Positions 17,580 to 26,127 of a stretch of DNA of 64,000 bases are shown one piece after another (within the stretch, counting starts at the first letter, position 1; every line of letters begins with the position of its first letter). A program made the position numbers and the translations under genes. The notes below the pieces were generated by a model. The model was not told the DNA's origin and made no database searches. It worked only from the letters and a program-made list of their open reading frames with translations. Origin of the DNA: Shinella sp. SUS2 (GTDB lineage Bacteria > Pseudomonadota > Alphaproteobacteria > Rhizobiales > Rhizobiaceae); assembly GCF_001262505.1 (NCBI RefSeq), contig NZ_KQ410724.1, positions 248,001 to 312,000 on the forward strand, given 5' to 3'.

Positions 17580-17597
17580 ATGTCATCGGCCTGTAAC
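17580..17597 (+). promoter_or_regulatory. Possible Pho box
   Basis: Two 7-mers, ATGTCAT and CTGTAAC, separated by 4 bases (11-bp spacing), match the CTGTCAT-N4-CTGTCAT PhoB consensus at 11 of 14 positions. It lies about 53 bp upstream of a secreted phosphatase/phytase-like gene. Confidence 0.45.
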
Positions 17598-17649
17598 ACG
17601 AAAGCCTCAGAACCGCCGGGTTCCTTTTGACCGGATCCCGGAGGATTTC

Positions 17650-19845
17650 ATGAAAACCCGTTCGATCACCGCCGCGCTCGCTGCGGTTCTCGCCGCATCG
17701 GTGGCCTCCGCCGCCAGCGCCGAGCCCGTCTTCAATCGCATTGCGTCCTTCGCCGTTGCCGACAACCTGCCCGAGGGTGTCGACAAGGCGACGCCGACCT
17801 CGTCCGAGATCATCAGCGCCTCGGAAGACGGCAACACGCTCGTCTATTCCGACAGCCCGAACAAGGCCATCGGCTTCATCGACATCACCGACGCCAAGGC
17901 TCCGAAGGCCGGCGGCACCGTCGCCTTCGACGGCGAGCCGACCTCGGTCACCATTGCCGCCGGCAAGGCGCTCGTCGCGATCAACACGCGCGAAAGCTTC
18001 GTGAAGCCGTCGGGTGTGCTCGCCCAGGTCGATGTGGCCTCCAGGGCCGTCGAGGCGACCTGCGATCTCGGCGGTCAGCCGGATTCGATCGCCCTCAACA
18101 AGGACAGGACGATCGCCGCCATCGCCATCGAGAACGAGCGCGACGAAGAGGTCAATGACGGCGTCATCCCGCAGATGCCGGCCGGCGATCTCGTGCTGCT
18201 CTCCCTCAAGGACGGCGTCGTCGATTGCGGTTCGATCAAGCATGTGGCGCTGACTGGCCTTGCCGATGTCGCCGGCGAGGATCCCGAACCCGAATTCGTC
18301 TCCTTCAACGGCCTCGACGAAGTTGCTGTCACCCTGCAGGAAAACAACCATATCGTCATCGTCGACGGCAAGGCCGGCACGGTAAAGAGCCACTTCTCCG
18401 CCGGTACGGTCAGCCTTGAAGGCATCGACACCAAGAAGGACGGTGCGCTGAAATTCACCGGCGAGATGAAGGACGTGGCGCGCGAGCCCGATGCCGTGAA
18501 GTGGCTGGACGACAACCGCCTGGTCGTCGCCAATGAGGGCGACTGGAAGGGTGGCGCCCGCGGCTTCACCATCTTCGACAAGCAGGGCAAGGTCCTCTAC
18601 GAGAACGGCGCGGCCTTCGAGCGCGAGATTGCCAAGATCGGCCACTATCCGGACAAGCGCAACAAGAAGGGCGTCGAGCCGGAAGGCATGGAAGCCGCCA
18701 AGTTCGGCGATGACAACCTGTTCTTCGTGCTCGCCGAGCGCGCCTCGATCGTCGGTGTCTACAAGGATACCGGCGCCGAGCCCGCGCTTCTCCAGCTGCT
18801 GCCCTCGGGCGTCGGCCCGGAAGGAGCCGTCGCCATCCCGAACCGCAATCTCTTCGTGACCGCCAACGAGACCGATCTCGTGGAGGACGGCGGCGCCCGC
18901 TCGCATGTCATGATCTATGAGCGTGCCGAAGGCGAAGCTGCCTATCCGCAGATCGTCTCCACCGAAAAGGATGGCGAACTGATCGGCTTCGGCGCCCTCT
19001 CGGGCCTCGCACCGGTCAAGGACAAGCCGGGCATGCTCTATGCCGTCAACGATTCCTTCTACGCCTCGCAGCCGACGATCTTCACGATCGACGCCACCGC
19101 GAAGCCGGGGAAGATCGTCGATGCGCTGCGCATTACCCGCAACGGTGCCGCCGCCCAGAAGCTCGACAGCGAGGGCCTGACGCCGGATGGCGAGGGCGGT
19201 TTCTGGCTTGCCAACGAGGGCGATGCCGACAAGCTCGTCGGCCATGCCATCATCCATGTGAACGAAAAGGGCGAGATCCAGAAGGAAATCGCCATTCCCG
19301 CCGCGCTGCGCGCCGGCGAGAAGCGCTTCGGCTTCGAAGGCATCACCAGCGTCGGCGAAGGCGATGACAAGGTGCTGTGGATGGCCATGCAGCGTGAATG
19401 GGGTGACGACGAGAAGGGTTTCGTGAAGCTCGTCTCCTACAAGCCGTCCTTCGAGGAATGGGGCGCCGTGCGCTATCCGCTCGAAAAAACCGAAAGCGGC
19501 TGGGTCGGCCTTTCCGAAATCACCGTCAGCGGCGACCATGCCTATATCATCGAGCGCGACAACCTGATCGGCCAGGCGGCCAAGCTGAAGAAGCTGTACC
19601 GCGTGGCGCTTGCCGATCTGAAGCCGGCCGCACTCGGCGGTGAACTGCCTGTCGTTAAGAAGGAAGAGGTCCGTGACCTCATCCCGGACCTGAAGGGCGC
19701 CACCAACGGCTTCGTCGTCGACAAGGTCGAAGGCTTTGCCATCGACGCCGCCGGCAATGGCTTCGTCATGACCGACAATGACGGCGTGGATGGTTCCTCG
19801 GGTGAGACGCTGTTTTTCGGCATCGGCCCGATGAACGCCATGTAA
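17650..19845 (+). CDS. Secreted esterase-like phytase-domain protein
   Basis: 731-residue exported protein. The signal peptide is clear (MKTRSITAALAAVLAAS..., cleavage after ASA near residue 24). The N-terminal half has repeated beta-propeller-like segments (GNTLVYSDSPNKAIGFIDI, NNHIVIVDGKAG). The C-terminal half from about residue 390 matches the esterase-like activity of phytase family (LSGLAPVKDKPGMLYAVNDSF, SEGLTPDGEGGFWLANEG, RFGFEGITSVGEGDDKVLWMAMQRE, FAIDAAGNGFVMTDNDGVDG). Such proteins are often called alkaline phosphatases but the catalytic chemistry is not settled. Periplasmic location and the upstream Pho-box-like site suggest scavenging of organic phosphate (inference). Confidence 0.75.
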   Translation: MKTRSITAALAAVLAASVASAASAEPVFNRIASFAVADNLPEGVDKATPTSSEIISASEDGNTLVYSDSPNKAIGFIDITDAKAPKAGGTVAFDGEPTSVTIAAGKALVAINTRESFVKPSGVLAQVDVASRAVEATCDLGGQPDSIALNKDRTIAAIAIENERDEEVNDGVIPQMPAGDLVLLSLKDGVVDCGSIKHVALTGLADVAGEDPEPEFVSFNGLDEVAVTLQENNHIVIVDGKAGTVKSHFSAGTVSLEGIDTKKDGALKFTGEMKDVAREPDAVKWLDDNRLVVANEGDWKGGARGFTIFDKQGKVLYENGAAFEREIAKIGHYPDKRNKKGVEPEGMEAAKFGDDNLFFVLAERASIVGVYKDTGAEPALLQLLPSGVGPEGAVAIPNRNLFVTANETDLVEDGGARSHVMIYERAEGEAAYPQIVSTEKDGELIGFGALSGLAPVKDKPGMLYAVNDSFYASQPTIFTIDATAKPGKIVDALRITRNGAAAQKLDSEGLTPDGEGGFWLANEGDADKLVGHAIIHVNEKGEIQKEIAIPAALRAGEKRFGFEGITSVGEGDDKVLWMAMQREWGDDEKGFVKLVSYKPSFEEWGAVRYPLEKTESGWVGLSEITVSGDHAYIIERDNLIGQAAKLKKLYRVALADLKPAALGGELPVVKKEEVRDLIPDLKGATNGFVVDKVEGFAIDAAGNGFVMTDNDGVDGSSGETLFFGIGPMNAM

Positions 19846-19938
19846 GCTCCGCGGGCCGTCCATTCTTGCTTTCACCTTCTCCCCGCTTATTGGGGGGAAG
19901 GCAGCGGGCAGGGGAGGACGCTGAACGCTTCAGACAAA

Positions 19939-19976
19939 GAAGGCCGGGATCGTGAAATCCCGGCCTTCTTCCGTTT
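19939..19976. terminator. Bidirectional terminator between convergent genes
   Basis: 12-bp perfect stem (19939-19950 with 19957-19968), 6-nt loop, T-rich on the plus side. It serves the phytase-like gene and probably the marR gene coming from the other strand. Confidence 0.75.
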
Positions 19977-19992
19977 TCCGTTGCCGTCCGGC

Positions 19993-20487
19993 TTAGCCGA
20001 CGGCCCGCAGGGGGCGCATGGGCGCTGCGGCGGTGTCGCCTTCGACCTTGTCCCGTTCGCGCTGCAATTCCTCGGTCTTCTCGCTGAGGCAGCCGATGAT
20101 GTCCTTGAGGTGCTGCTTCTGGTCTTCGGTCAGCACCGCGAAGATCGCCTCGATCATCTTGTGCTGTGGCTGCTGTGCGGCGGAGATCACCGTGCGGCCC
20201 ATATCCGTGATCGAGACGATCTTGGCACGCCGATCCTTCGGGTCCGGCTCGCGCTTGACCAGCTTGTCCCGCTCGAGGCCGTCGATCGCTTCCGTTACCG
20301 TGCGGGGCGCGAAACCGAGCGCGCAGGCGATGTCCGTCGAACGCTGCGGGCCCTGACATTCCAGAAGAAGCAGGAACTTGCTGCGGGCAAGCGACACGCC
20401 TTCATCCATCATGCACTCGTTCACCAGGCGGCTCACCTGATGGTAGAGTTTGAACATGCCCTGGGAAATTTCTATCGTGCTACTCAT
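19993..20487 (-). CDS. MarR-family transcriptional regulator
   Basis: 164-residue winged-helix repressor. The DNA-binding core is STDIACALGFAPRTVTEAIDGLERDKLVKREPDPKDRRAKIVSITDMG in residues about 53-100, split as recognition helix then wing with the conserved D-x-R-R; dimer helices flank it. The start is the ATG at 20487. There is no ribosome site, and the predicted transcription start falls at or next to the A of the ATG, so the message is probably leaderless. It is divergent from the YhaO/YhaN-like operon and is the obvious candidate to regulate it (inference). Confidence 0.9.
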   Translation of the reverse strand: MSSTIEISQGMFKLYHQVSRLVNECMMDEGVSLARSKFLLLLECQGPQRSTDIACALGFAPRTVTEAIDGLERDKLVKREPDPKDRRAKIVSITDMGRTVISAAQQPQHKMIEAIFAVLTEDQKQHLKDIIGCLSEKTEELQRERDKVEGDTAAAPMRPLRAVG

Positions 20488-20494
20488 GAGGGGA

Positions 20495-20523
20495 AATATA
20501 GGTATTATGAGGGACCATGTCAA
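20495..20523 (-). promoter_or_regulatory. Strong promoter of marR, predicting a leaderless mRNA
   Basis: Minus-strand TTGACA (20518-20523), 17-nt spacer, TATATT (20495-20500). The expected start (about 20488) abuts the ATG at 20487. Confidence 0.7.
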
Positions 20524-20524
20524 A

Positions 20525-20555
20525 TGATCACGAAGGTTTTCGAATAATTTGATCA
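20525..20555. promoter_or_regulatory. Two TGATCA sites, candidate MarR operators
   Basis: TGATCA occurs at 20525-20530 and 20550-20555, 25 bp apart, in AT-rich DNA just upstream of the marR -35. Binding is inference from position and symmetry. Confidence 0.4.
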
Positions 20556-20715
20556 TAGATATTGAACGATCTCTGTAAATGCGAACGGTCAGGTCGCGGG
20601 CGTTATTCCTGCCCTTTCCCGGAATTTTCGGGGTGAGACGATTTCTCTCCTGCATAACCTTGGCTGCGGGGCGCCAAGCATTGACCCGGAGGAGGGGGAA
20701 AGCGATTGTCCGGCC

Positions 20716-21984
20716 ATGCCGTTCCGCTTTATTCACACCGCCGATCTCCATCTCGATTCGCCCCTGACATCGCTCGCTCTGCGCAATGCCGAGCTTGGCG
20801 AACTGGTGCGCGGAGCGACACGCAAGGCGCTGGAGCGCATCGTCGATCTTGCGATCACCGAGGCGGTCGATGCCCTCATCATCGCCGGCGACCTCTATGA
20901 CGGTTCGCAGACCTCCATGGCGACGGCGCTCTTCCTGATGGGCCAGATGCGCCGGCTGGATGTGGCCGGCATCCGCGTCTTCCTCATCCGCGGCAATCAC
21001 GACGCCCAGTCGCAGATCACCCGCGAACTCACCTTTCCGCCGAATGTGCACGTCTTCGATGGCCGCGGAAAGCCGGTGAAGGCCGGCGTGCTGGCGAGTG
21101 GCCGCGAGATCCACGTCCACGGCATCAGCTTTGCCAACCCCCATGCCCCGGCATCGCTGCTGCCGAGTTTTCGTGCACCCGTGCCGGATGCGGTGAACAT
21201 CGGCCTCATGCACACCAGCCTGGCCGGTGCGAGCCGCCACGATCCCTATGCACCTGTCGGCACAGCCGATCTTGCCGCGCACGGCTTCGACTATTGGGCA
21301 CTCGGGCACATCCACCAGCGGCGGGTGCATCTCGAAAAACCGTGGATCGTCATGCCCGGCAATCCGCAGGGCCGCGACATCAACGAAGGTGGCCGCAAAG
21401 GCATCACGCTCGCCACCATCGAGGACGACGGCACGATCACCTGCGAGATGCATCCGGTCGCGGTCGCGGTGTTCGAGCGGCTTTCCGTCGATCTCTCTGG
21501 TATCGAAGACTGGCACGGCATGCTTGACCGCGTCGAAGCCGTACTGGCCGAGGCGAGGGCGCAAGCACGCGGCGCCCATCTCGTCGCCCGCCTTGCGCTT
21601 GACGGCGCCACACCGCTTTCCTGGCGCCTGCGCCGCGACGAGGATCTGCTCACCGCCGAGCTGCAGAACGTTGCCGCCTCGCTCGGCGAATGCTGGATCG
21701 AGGCGGTGGAGCTTTCCGTTTCCATGCCGCTTGCCGCGGCGAGTGCCGATGCCGGTCCGCTCACGGAGATGTCCCGTCTGATGCGCGAGGACGTCATCGA
21801 AAGCCATGCCTACCGTGAAGAGTTGCGCGAGACGCTGGGCGATCTCCTGCGCCAGTTGCCGAAGGAGGCGCGCGGCCTGCTGGCCGTGGACGAAGCGGCG
21901 GAGGAGGCCCTGCTGCACGACCTCGCCCTTCGAGGGGCCGATGCCGTTCTCGCCCGCCTTGGCGGCGAAGGGGCGGGGGGCTAG
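20716..21984 (+). CDS. YhaO-like DNA repair exonuclease (SbcD/Mre11 family)
   Basis: Calcineurin-type metallophosphoesterase of 422 residues. The five phosphoesterase motifs are visible: FIHTADLHLDSPL (5-17), IIAGDLYDG (near 56-64), RGNHDA (near 94-99), GLMHTSL (near 157-163) and ALGHIHQR (near 185-192). The domain arrangement and the long C-terminal region match YhaO-like partners of YhaN rather than SbcD of the sbcCD operon. It is 3 nt from the ATPase gene, so the pair should form an SbcCD/Mre11-Rad50-like complex acting on DNA ends. Confidence 0.85.
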   Translation: MPFRFIHTADLHLDSPLTSLALRNAELGELVRGATRKALERIVDLAITEAVDALIIAGDLYDGSQTSMATALFLMGQMRRLDVAGIRVFLIRGNHDAQSQITRELTFPPNVHVFDGRGKPVKAGVLASGREIHVHGISFANPHAPASLLPSFRAPVPDAVNIGLMHTSLAGASRHDPYAPVGTADLAAHGFDYWALGHIHQRRVHLEKPWIVMPGNPQGRDINEGGRKGITLATIEDDGTITCEMHPVAVAVFERLSVDLSGIEDWHGMLDRVEAVLAEARAQARGAHLVARLALDGATPLSWRLRRDEDLLTAELQNVAASLGECWIEAVELSVSMPLAAASADAGPLTEMSRLMREDVIESHAYREELRETLGDLLRQLPKEARGLLAVDEAAEEALLHDLALRGADAVLARLGGEGAGG

Positions 21985-21987
21985 CCG

Positions 21988-24900
21988 ATGCGTCTCGATC
22001 GCCTGGACCTCGTCCGCTACGGAAAATTTACCGACCGCAGCCTCGATTTCGGTACGGCCACGCCGGGCAAGCCGGATTTCCATCTTGTCTACGGCCCGAA
22101 CGAGGCGGGCAAGTCGACGCTTTTTTCCGCCTATCTCGACCTGCTTTTCGGCATCGAGAAATCCAGCGCCTACGGCTTCCTGCATCCCTATGCCCTGATG
22201 CGCGTCGGCGGGCAGTTCTCCGTCGGTGCCGAGCGCCACGAGGCCTACCGCCTGAAGCGCAACCAGGCCTCGCTCGTCACCGCCGATGACCGGCCCTTGC
22301 CGGAGACGCTCTTTGCCGCCGTGCTCGGCGGCATGGATCGCAACGCCTATCGCACCATGTTCTCGCTCGACGACGAGAGCATCGAGAGGGGCGGCGAGGA
22401 CATCCTGAAGAGCGAGGGCGAGCTGGGGTCGATGCTCTTTTCCGCCAGCTCCGGTCTTTCCGACATGGCCACGGGTCTTGCGGCGCTGAAGGCGGAGGCC
22501 GACGAGTTCTATCGTCCCTCCGGCCGCAAGCACGGACTCTCAGGGCTCAAGGCGGATATTGACGCGCTGGCGGCCGAGCGCAAGGCGCTCGATGTCGCCG
22601 CCCGCGATTACGGCCTGCTGGTGCGCGACCGCGACGCCGCTGTCGAGCGGCATGGCGAGATGACGGCCGCCCGGACCGAGGTGCGCGCCGCGCTGGCGCA
22701 GGTGGAGCGCTGCCTTTCCGCATTGCCTTACCTTCGGCGCCTGCGGGCTTTGCGTACCGAGCTCGGCGCCTTCGATCTGGGCGATTCTCCGCCGACCAGC
22801 TGGCGTTCGCTCTCCGGTGAACTGGCGCGCGAGGAGGCGGAAATCGCTGCCCGCGCGGCGCGCATGGAGGGGGAGCGCCTGCATTTTTCCGAGGAGCTGG
22901 CGGAGCTGCCTGAGGACGAGGCCGTTCTGGCGGCCGCAGGCGATATCACGGCGCTTTCCGGTTCCGCGCTCGAGGCCCGCTTCCGCACCGCGGCGATGGA
23001 CCTTGCTGTCCGCGAGGCGGAACGGGACCGGGTTGCCGTTTCCATCGGGACAAGCCTCGCCGCGTTCGGGCTCGCTGCGGATGCCGACACGGCGGGCATT
23101 CTGCTGCCTCCGGGCCTTGGCGAAAAGCTTGCCGCCCTCCTGTCCCGACGGTCGGCGCTTGCCGAACGCGCCGCGACGGCGCTTCGCGAGCGTGCCGAGG
23201 CCGAGCGGGCGCTTGCCGCCATGGGAGACGAGGCGGGCGCCATTTCGGACGAGGACGTGCAGGCGGACGCGGCGCGTCAGTCCTCGCTCGCCGCAGCCCT
23301 GCGCGCTGCGCGGTCCGGCGACCTTTCGGCGCGCTTGCGCGAGGCCCGTCGCCTCGTCGCGCTGGCCCGGCAGGATGCCGATGGAGCGATGGCGCGTCTT
23401 GCTCCCTGGTCCGGCACCGCGGCGAGCCTGGAGGCCGTGGCTGCGCCATCGCCCGGCGATATAGAGGGTTTGCGCAAACGACATGATTCGGCCGATGAGG
23501 CCTTGCACCGTCAACGCGAGCAGGTTGCCGCGCTGGAGCTGGAGGTCGCCTCTGCCCGCGCAACGCTCGGGGCGCTTCAAAAGGCGACCGGTGCGGCGGG
23601 CGAAGAACATGCCGGCCATCTGCGAGCCCTACGGGATGCGGCCTGGCAGAGGCATGCCGGCACGCTCGACAGTGGCTCTGCCGATGCCTTCGAGCAGGCG
23701 ATGCGCGCGGATGACAAGGCTTCGGATGCGCGCCTGCGCAATGCCGACCGCCTTTCGGAGCTGCGCCTTCTCGAACGGACGATCGCGCAAGGCACGGCGC
23801 GGCTGGAGACCCTTGCCGGTGAAGGGACCCGTCTGTCCGAGATGCGGGCGGAAGTCGAAGGTGAGGTGTTGTCGCTTGCCGCGCGCCTCGGCCTGCCTGA
23901 GGGGACGACGCTGGCGGACATGGCCGGCTGGCTGGAGCGGCGGGCGGCGGCGCTGGATGTCATCGGCGGGCTTGCGCAGCGCACCGTGGAAGCCGATCTC
24001 GTGGAAAGGGAGAGGCGTGACGTGCTGGCGCGGTTGGCGGCCCTGCTGGGTGAAGCGCTGGCCGAGGACAGCTCCTTTGATGAAGCGTTGTTCCTTGCCG
24101 AGGACCGGCTGGAGGCGCTGAAGGCCGCCGAGGCCCGGCGGAATTCTGCGGCCGTGCAGTTCGCCCGTCTGGAGGCCGATATGGATATGCGCGGCAAGGC
24201 CGCGGAAGACGCCACGGCGGCACTTGGCGCATGGCAGGAGGCCTGGGAGCGGGACATCGCCGGCACCTGGCTCGCCGGGCCGGATGCGCCCGTCGCCCTG
24301 GAGCGCGTCGGCGCCCTCCTTCCGGCGCTGCAGACGCTCGCCCAGAATGTCGAGCGACGCGGGGAGTTCGATCACCGCATTGCCGGCATGCGCCGGGACC
24401 AGCAGGATTATGCCGGCCACGCCCGCCGCCTTGCCGAGCGCCTGTCCGAGCCGTTTGACAATGAGGACCCGCTTTCCACCGTTGCGGCCTTCGGCCGGCG
24501 GCTCGCCGCGGCGACAGCGGTGCGCCAGCGGCGCGAGGCGATCGACAAGGCGGGGCTGCGCCTTGTCGAGGAGGAGGGTGCACTGGAGGAGCGTCGTGCG
24601 GTGCTTACCGCGCGGCTCGCGGAGGTCTATTCCGTCCTTGGCTGCGACACGCTTGCGGAGGCGGATCTTCTCATCGAAGCCTATCGCAAGCGCGACGACA
24701 TTCTGGCGCGCGTCCAGGATGTCGGGCGTGATCTCGCCCAGCAGCTGCGCACGGAAACGGTCGATGAAGCCGAGGCGCTGCTCTCGGCGGTCGATGACGA
24801 CCAGCTTTCCGCGGAAAGGGGAGACCTTTCCGCACGGCTCGAGGAGCTCGACCGCGCGGTGCAGGAGCAGCACCTTCTGCGCGCCCGGGCGGAGGAAGCG

Positions 24901-25458
24901 CTGGCTAAGGTCGCCGGCAGCGATGCGGCGGCGGTGCTGGAGGAGCGACGGCGCACGGTGCTGATCGAGCTTGCGGAGAAGTCGCGCCGCTATCTGGCGA
25001 CGCGCGCCGGCATTCTGGCGGCGGAACAGGCTCTGCGACTTTACCGCGAGCGTCACCGCAGCGCGATGATGGAACGCGCCTCGCGGACGTTCCGCGACAT
25101 CACGGCGGGCGAATATACCGGCCTGTCGACGATCCTCGAAAAGGACAGCGAGTTCCTCGTCGTCAACGCCGCCCCGGGCGGCTCGAAGCTTGCGAAGGAC
25201 CTCTCCAAGGGCACGCGCTTCCAGCTCTATCTGGCGCTGCGCGTTGCGGGCTATCACGAGATCGCCGCCAGTCGCGAGATCGTGCCCTTCATCGCCGACG
25301 ACATCATGGAAACCTTCGACGACCGGCGTGCGCTCAATGCCTTGACGGTGATGGGTGCGATGGCGACGGGCGGGCAGGTGATCTACCTGACCCATCACGA
25401 GCATCTCTGCGACCTCGCGAAAAAGGCCTGCCCTGACGTCACGATCCATGAATTGTGA
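21988..25458 (+). CDS. YhaN-like SMC/Rad50-type ATPase
   Basis: 1156-residue ATPase with N- and C-terminal halves of an ABC-type head separated by long coiled-coil. The Walker A is YGPNEAGKSTLF (near residues 33-44), followed by the YhaN-type GIEKSSAYGFLHPYALMRVGG. The C-terminal head has LSKGTRFQLYLALRVA (signature motif) and VPFIADDIMETFDD (Walker B) with the H-loop LTHHEHL. The middle is rich in Ala, Glu, Leu and Arg with heptad character. It starts 3 nt after its nuclease partner. Role in double-strand end processing is by family analogy. Confidence 0.88.
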   Translation: MRLDRLDLVRYGKFTDRSLDFGTATPGKPDFHLVYGPNEAGKSTLFSAYLDLLFGIEKSSAYGFLHPYALMRVGGQFSVGAERHEAYRLKRNQASLVTADDRPLPETLFAAVLGGMDRNAYRTMFSLDDESIERGGEDILKSEGELGSMLFSASSGLSDMATGLAALKAEADEFYRPSGRKHGLSGLKADIDALAAERKALDVAARDYGLLVRDRDAAVERHGEMTAARTEVRAALAQVERCLSALPYLRRLRALRTELGAFDLGDSPPTSWRSLSGELAREEAEIAARAARMEGERLHFSEELAELPEDEAVLAAAGDITALSGSALEARFRTAAMDLAVREAERDRVAVSIGTSLAAFGLAADADTAGILLPPGLGEKLAALLSRRSALAERAATALRERAEAERALAAMGDEAGAISDEDVQADAARQSSLAAALRAARSGDLSARLREARRLVALARQDADGAMARLAPWSGTAASLEAVAAPSPGDIEGLRKRHDSADEALHRQREQVAALELEVASARATLGALQKATGAAGEEHAGHLRALRDAAWQRHAGTLDSGSADAFEQAMRADDKASDARLRNADRLSELRLLERTIAQGTARLETLAGEGTRLSEMRAEVEGEVLSLAARLGLPEGTTLADMAGWLERRAAALDVIGGLAQRTVEADLVERERRDVLARLAALLGEALAEDSSFDEALFLAEDRLEALKAAEARRNSAAVQFARLEADMDMRGKAAEDATAALGAWQEAWERDIAGTWLAGPDAPVALERVGALLPALQTLAQNVERRGEFDHRIAGMRRDQQDYAGHARRLAERLSEPFDNEDPLSTVAAFGRRLAAATAVRQRREAIDKAGLRLVEEEGALEERRAVLTARLAEVYSVLGCDTLAEADLLIEAYRKRDDILARVQDVGRDLAQQLRTETVDEAEALLSAVDDDQLSAERGDLSARLEELDRAVQEQHLLRARAEEALAKVAGSDAAAVLEERRRTVLIELAEKSRRYLATRAGILAAEQALRLYRERHRSAMMERASRTFRDITAGEYTGLSTILEKDSEFLVVNAAPGGSKLAKDLSKGTRFQLYLALRVAGYHEIAASREIVPFIADDIMETFDDRRALNALTVMGAMATGGQVIYLTHHEHLCDLAKKACPDVTIHEL

Positions 25459-25596
25459 GGCCTGAAACGTCGAAGTGTAAAGGAAGCGTTACGGTCAAAA
25501 CTTGACTTGGCCGATGGTAAGTGGTTCTTGGCGCACCATCGGCATTGCTGCGAAGCCTGCTTCGCGCGGCGCTCCGCCCTGAAGAAACGGACGGGT

Positions 25597-26019
25597 ATGA
25601 CGTTGAGGACCGGCAGAGAAGCGACGATCTGGGAGCGGGGTTTTGCGCCCGTCGGCTTCCTCGTGCTGCTCGTCACCCTGTTCCTCTCGCAATTCTCCCT
25701 TCCTGGCAGCGCAAATGATGCTGGCCACCCGCCGCGGGCAGCCGCCGAAGGCGGCGTCGCGCCATCGCCGCTCTCGGCGACCGGCGATGAACTGTGGTTC
25801 CCGGCAGGCGGCCATGCCGAACGGCGGGTCGCCAAGGCCAAGAGCGGCCTGCCGGAAGGCGATGCTGCCGGCAAGGCACTCGTCCCGGGCGCCGGTGTCG
25901 TGCTCTACCCCTTCGAGACCTCTGTTTCGGTGGTCTTTGTCGCTGTCGACGATGCGGCGCCCCTCCGCCTGGGCCCGGCATCCTTCCGCAGCCGTGCGCC
26001 TCCGGTCCTTGCCGCCTGA
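25597..26019 (+). CDS. Small hypothetical membrane-anchored protein
   Basis: About 140 residues if the ATG at 25597 is used; an open frame extends upstream to 25507. A single hydrophobic segment (GFAPVGFLVLLVTLFLSQFSL, roughly residues 16-36) looks like a signal anchor or uncleaved signal, followed by a hydrophilic, Ala/Pro/Gly-rich region. No domain recognised. The start has only a weak ribosome site. It lies between the YhaN-like gene and secDF, on the same strand, but no functional link can be drawn. Confidence 0.5.
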   Translation: MTLRTGREATIWERGFAPVGFLVLLVTLFLSQFSLPGSANDAGHPPRAAAEGGVAPSPLSATGDELWFPAGGHAERRVAKAKSGLPEGDAAGKALVPGAGVVLYPFETSVSVVFVAVDDAAPLRLGPASFRSRAPPVLAA

Positions 26020-26127
26020 GGCCCTGTGGCGTCTCTGCACGCCGCGCCATTCGTTCGAAATTCCGATTCCCGCGGACGGCGCCGACTTCCTGTCGCGCCC
26101 GTCCGGCAGTCTAGATGGAACAAACCC

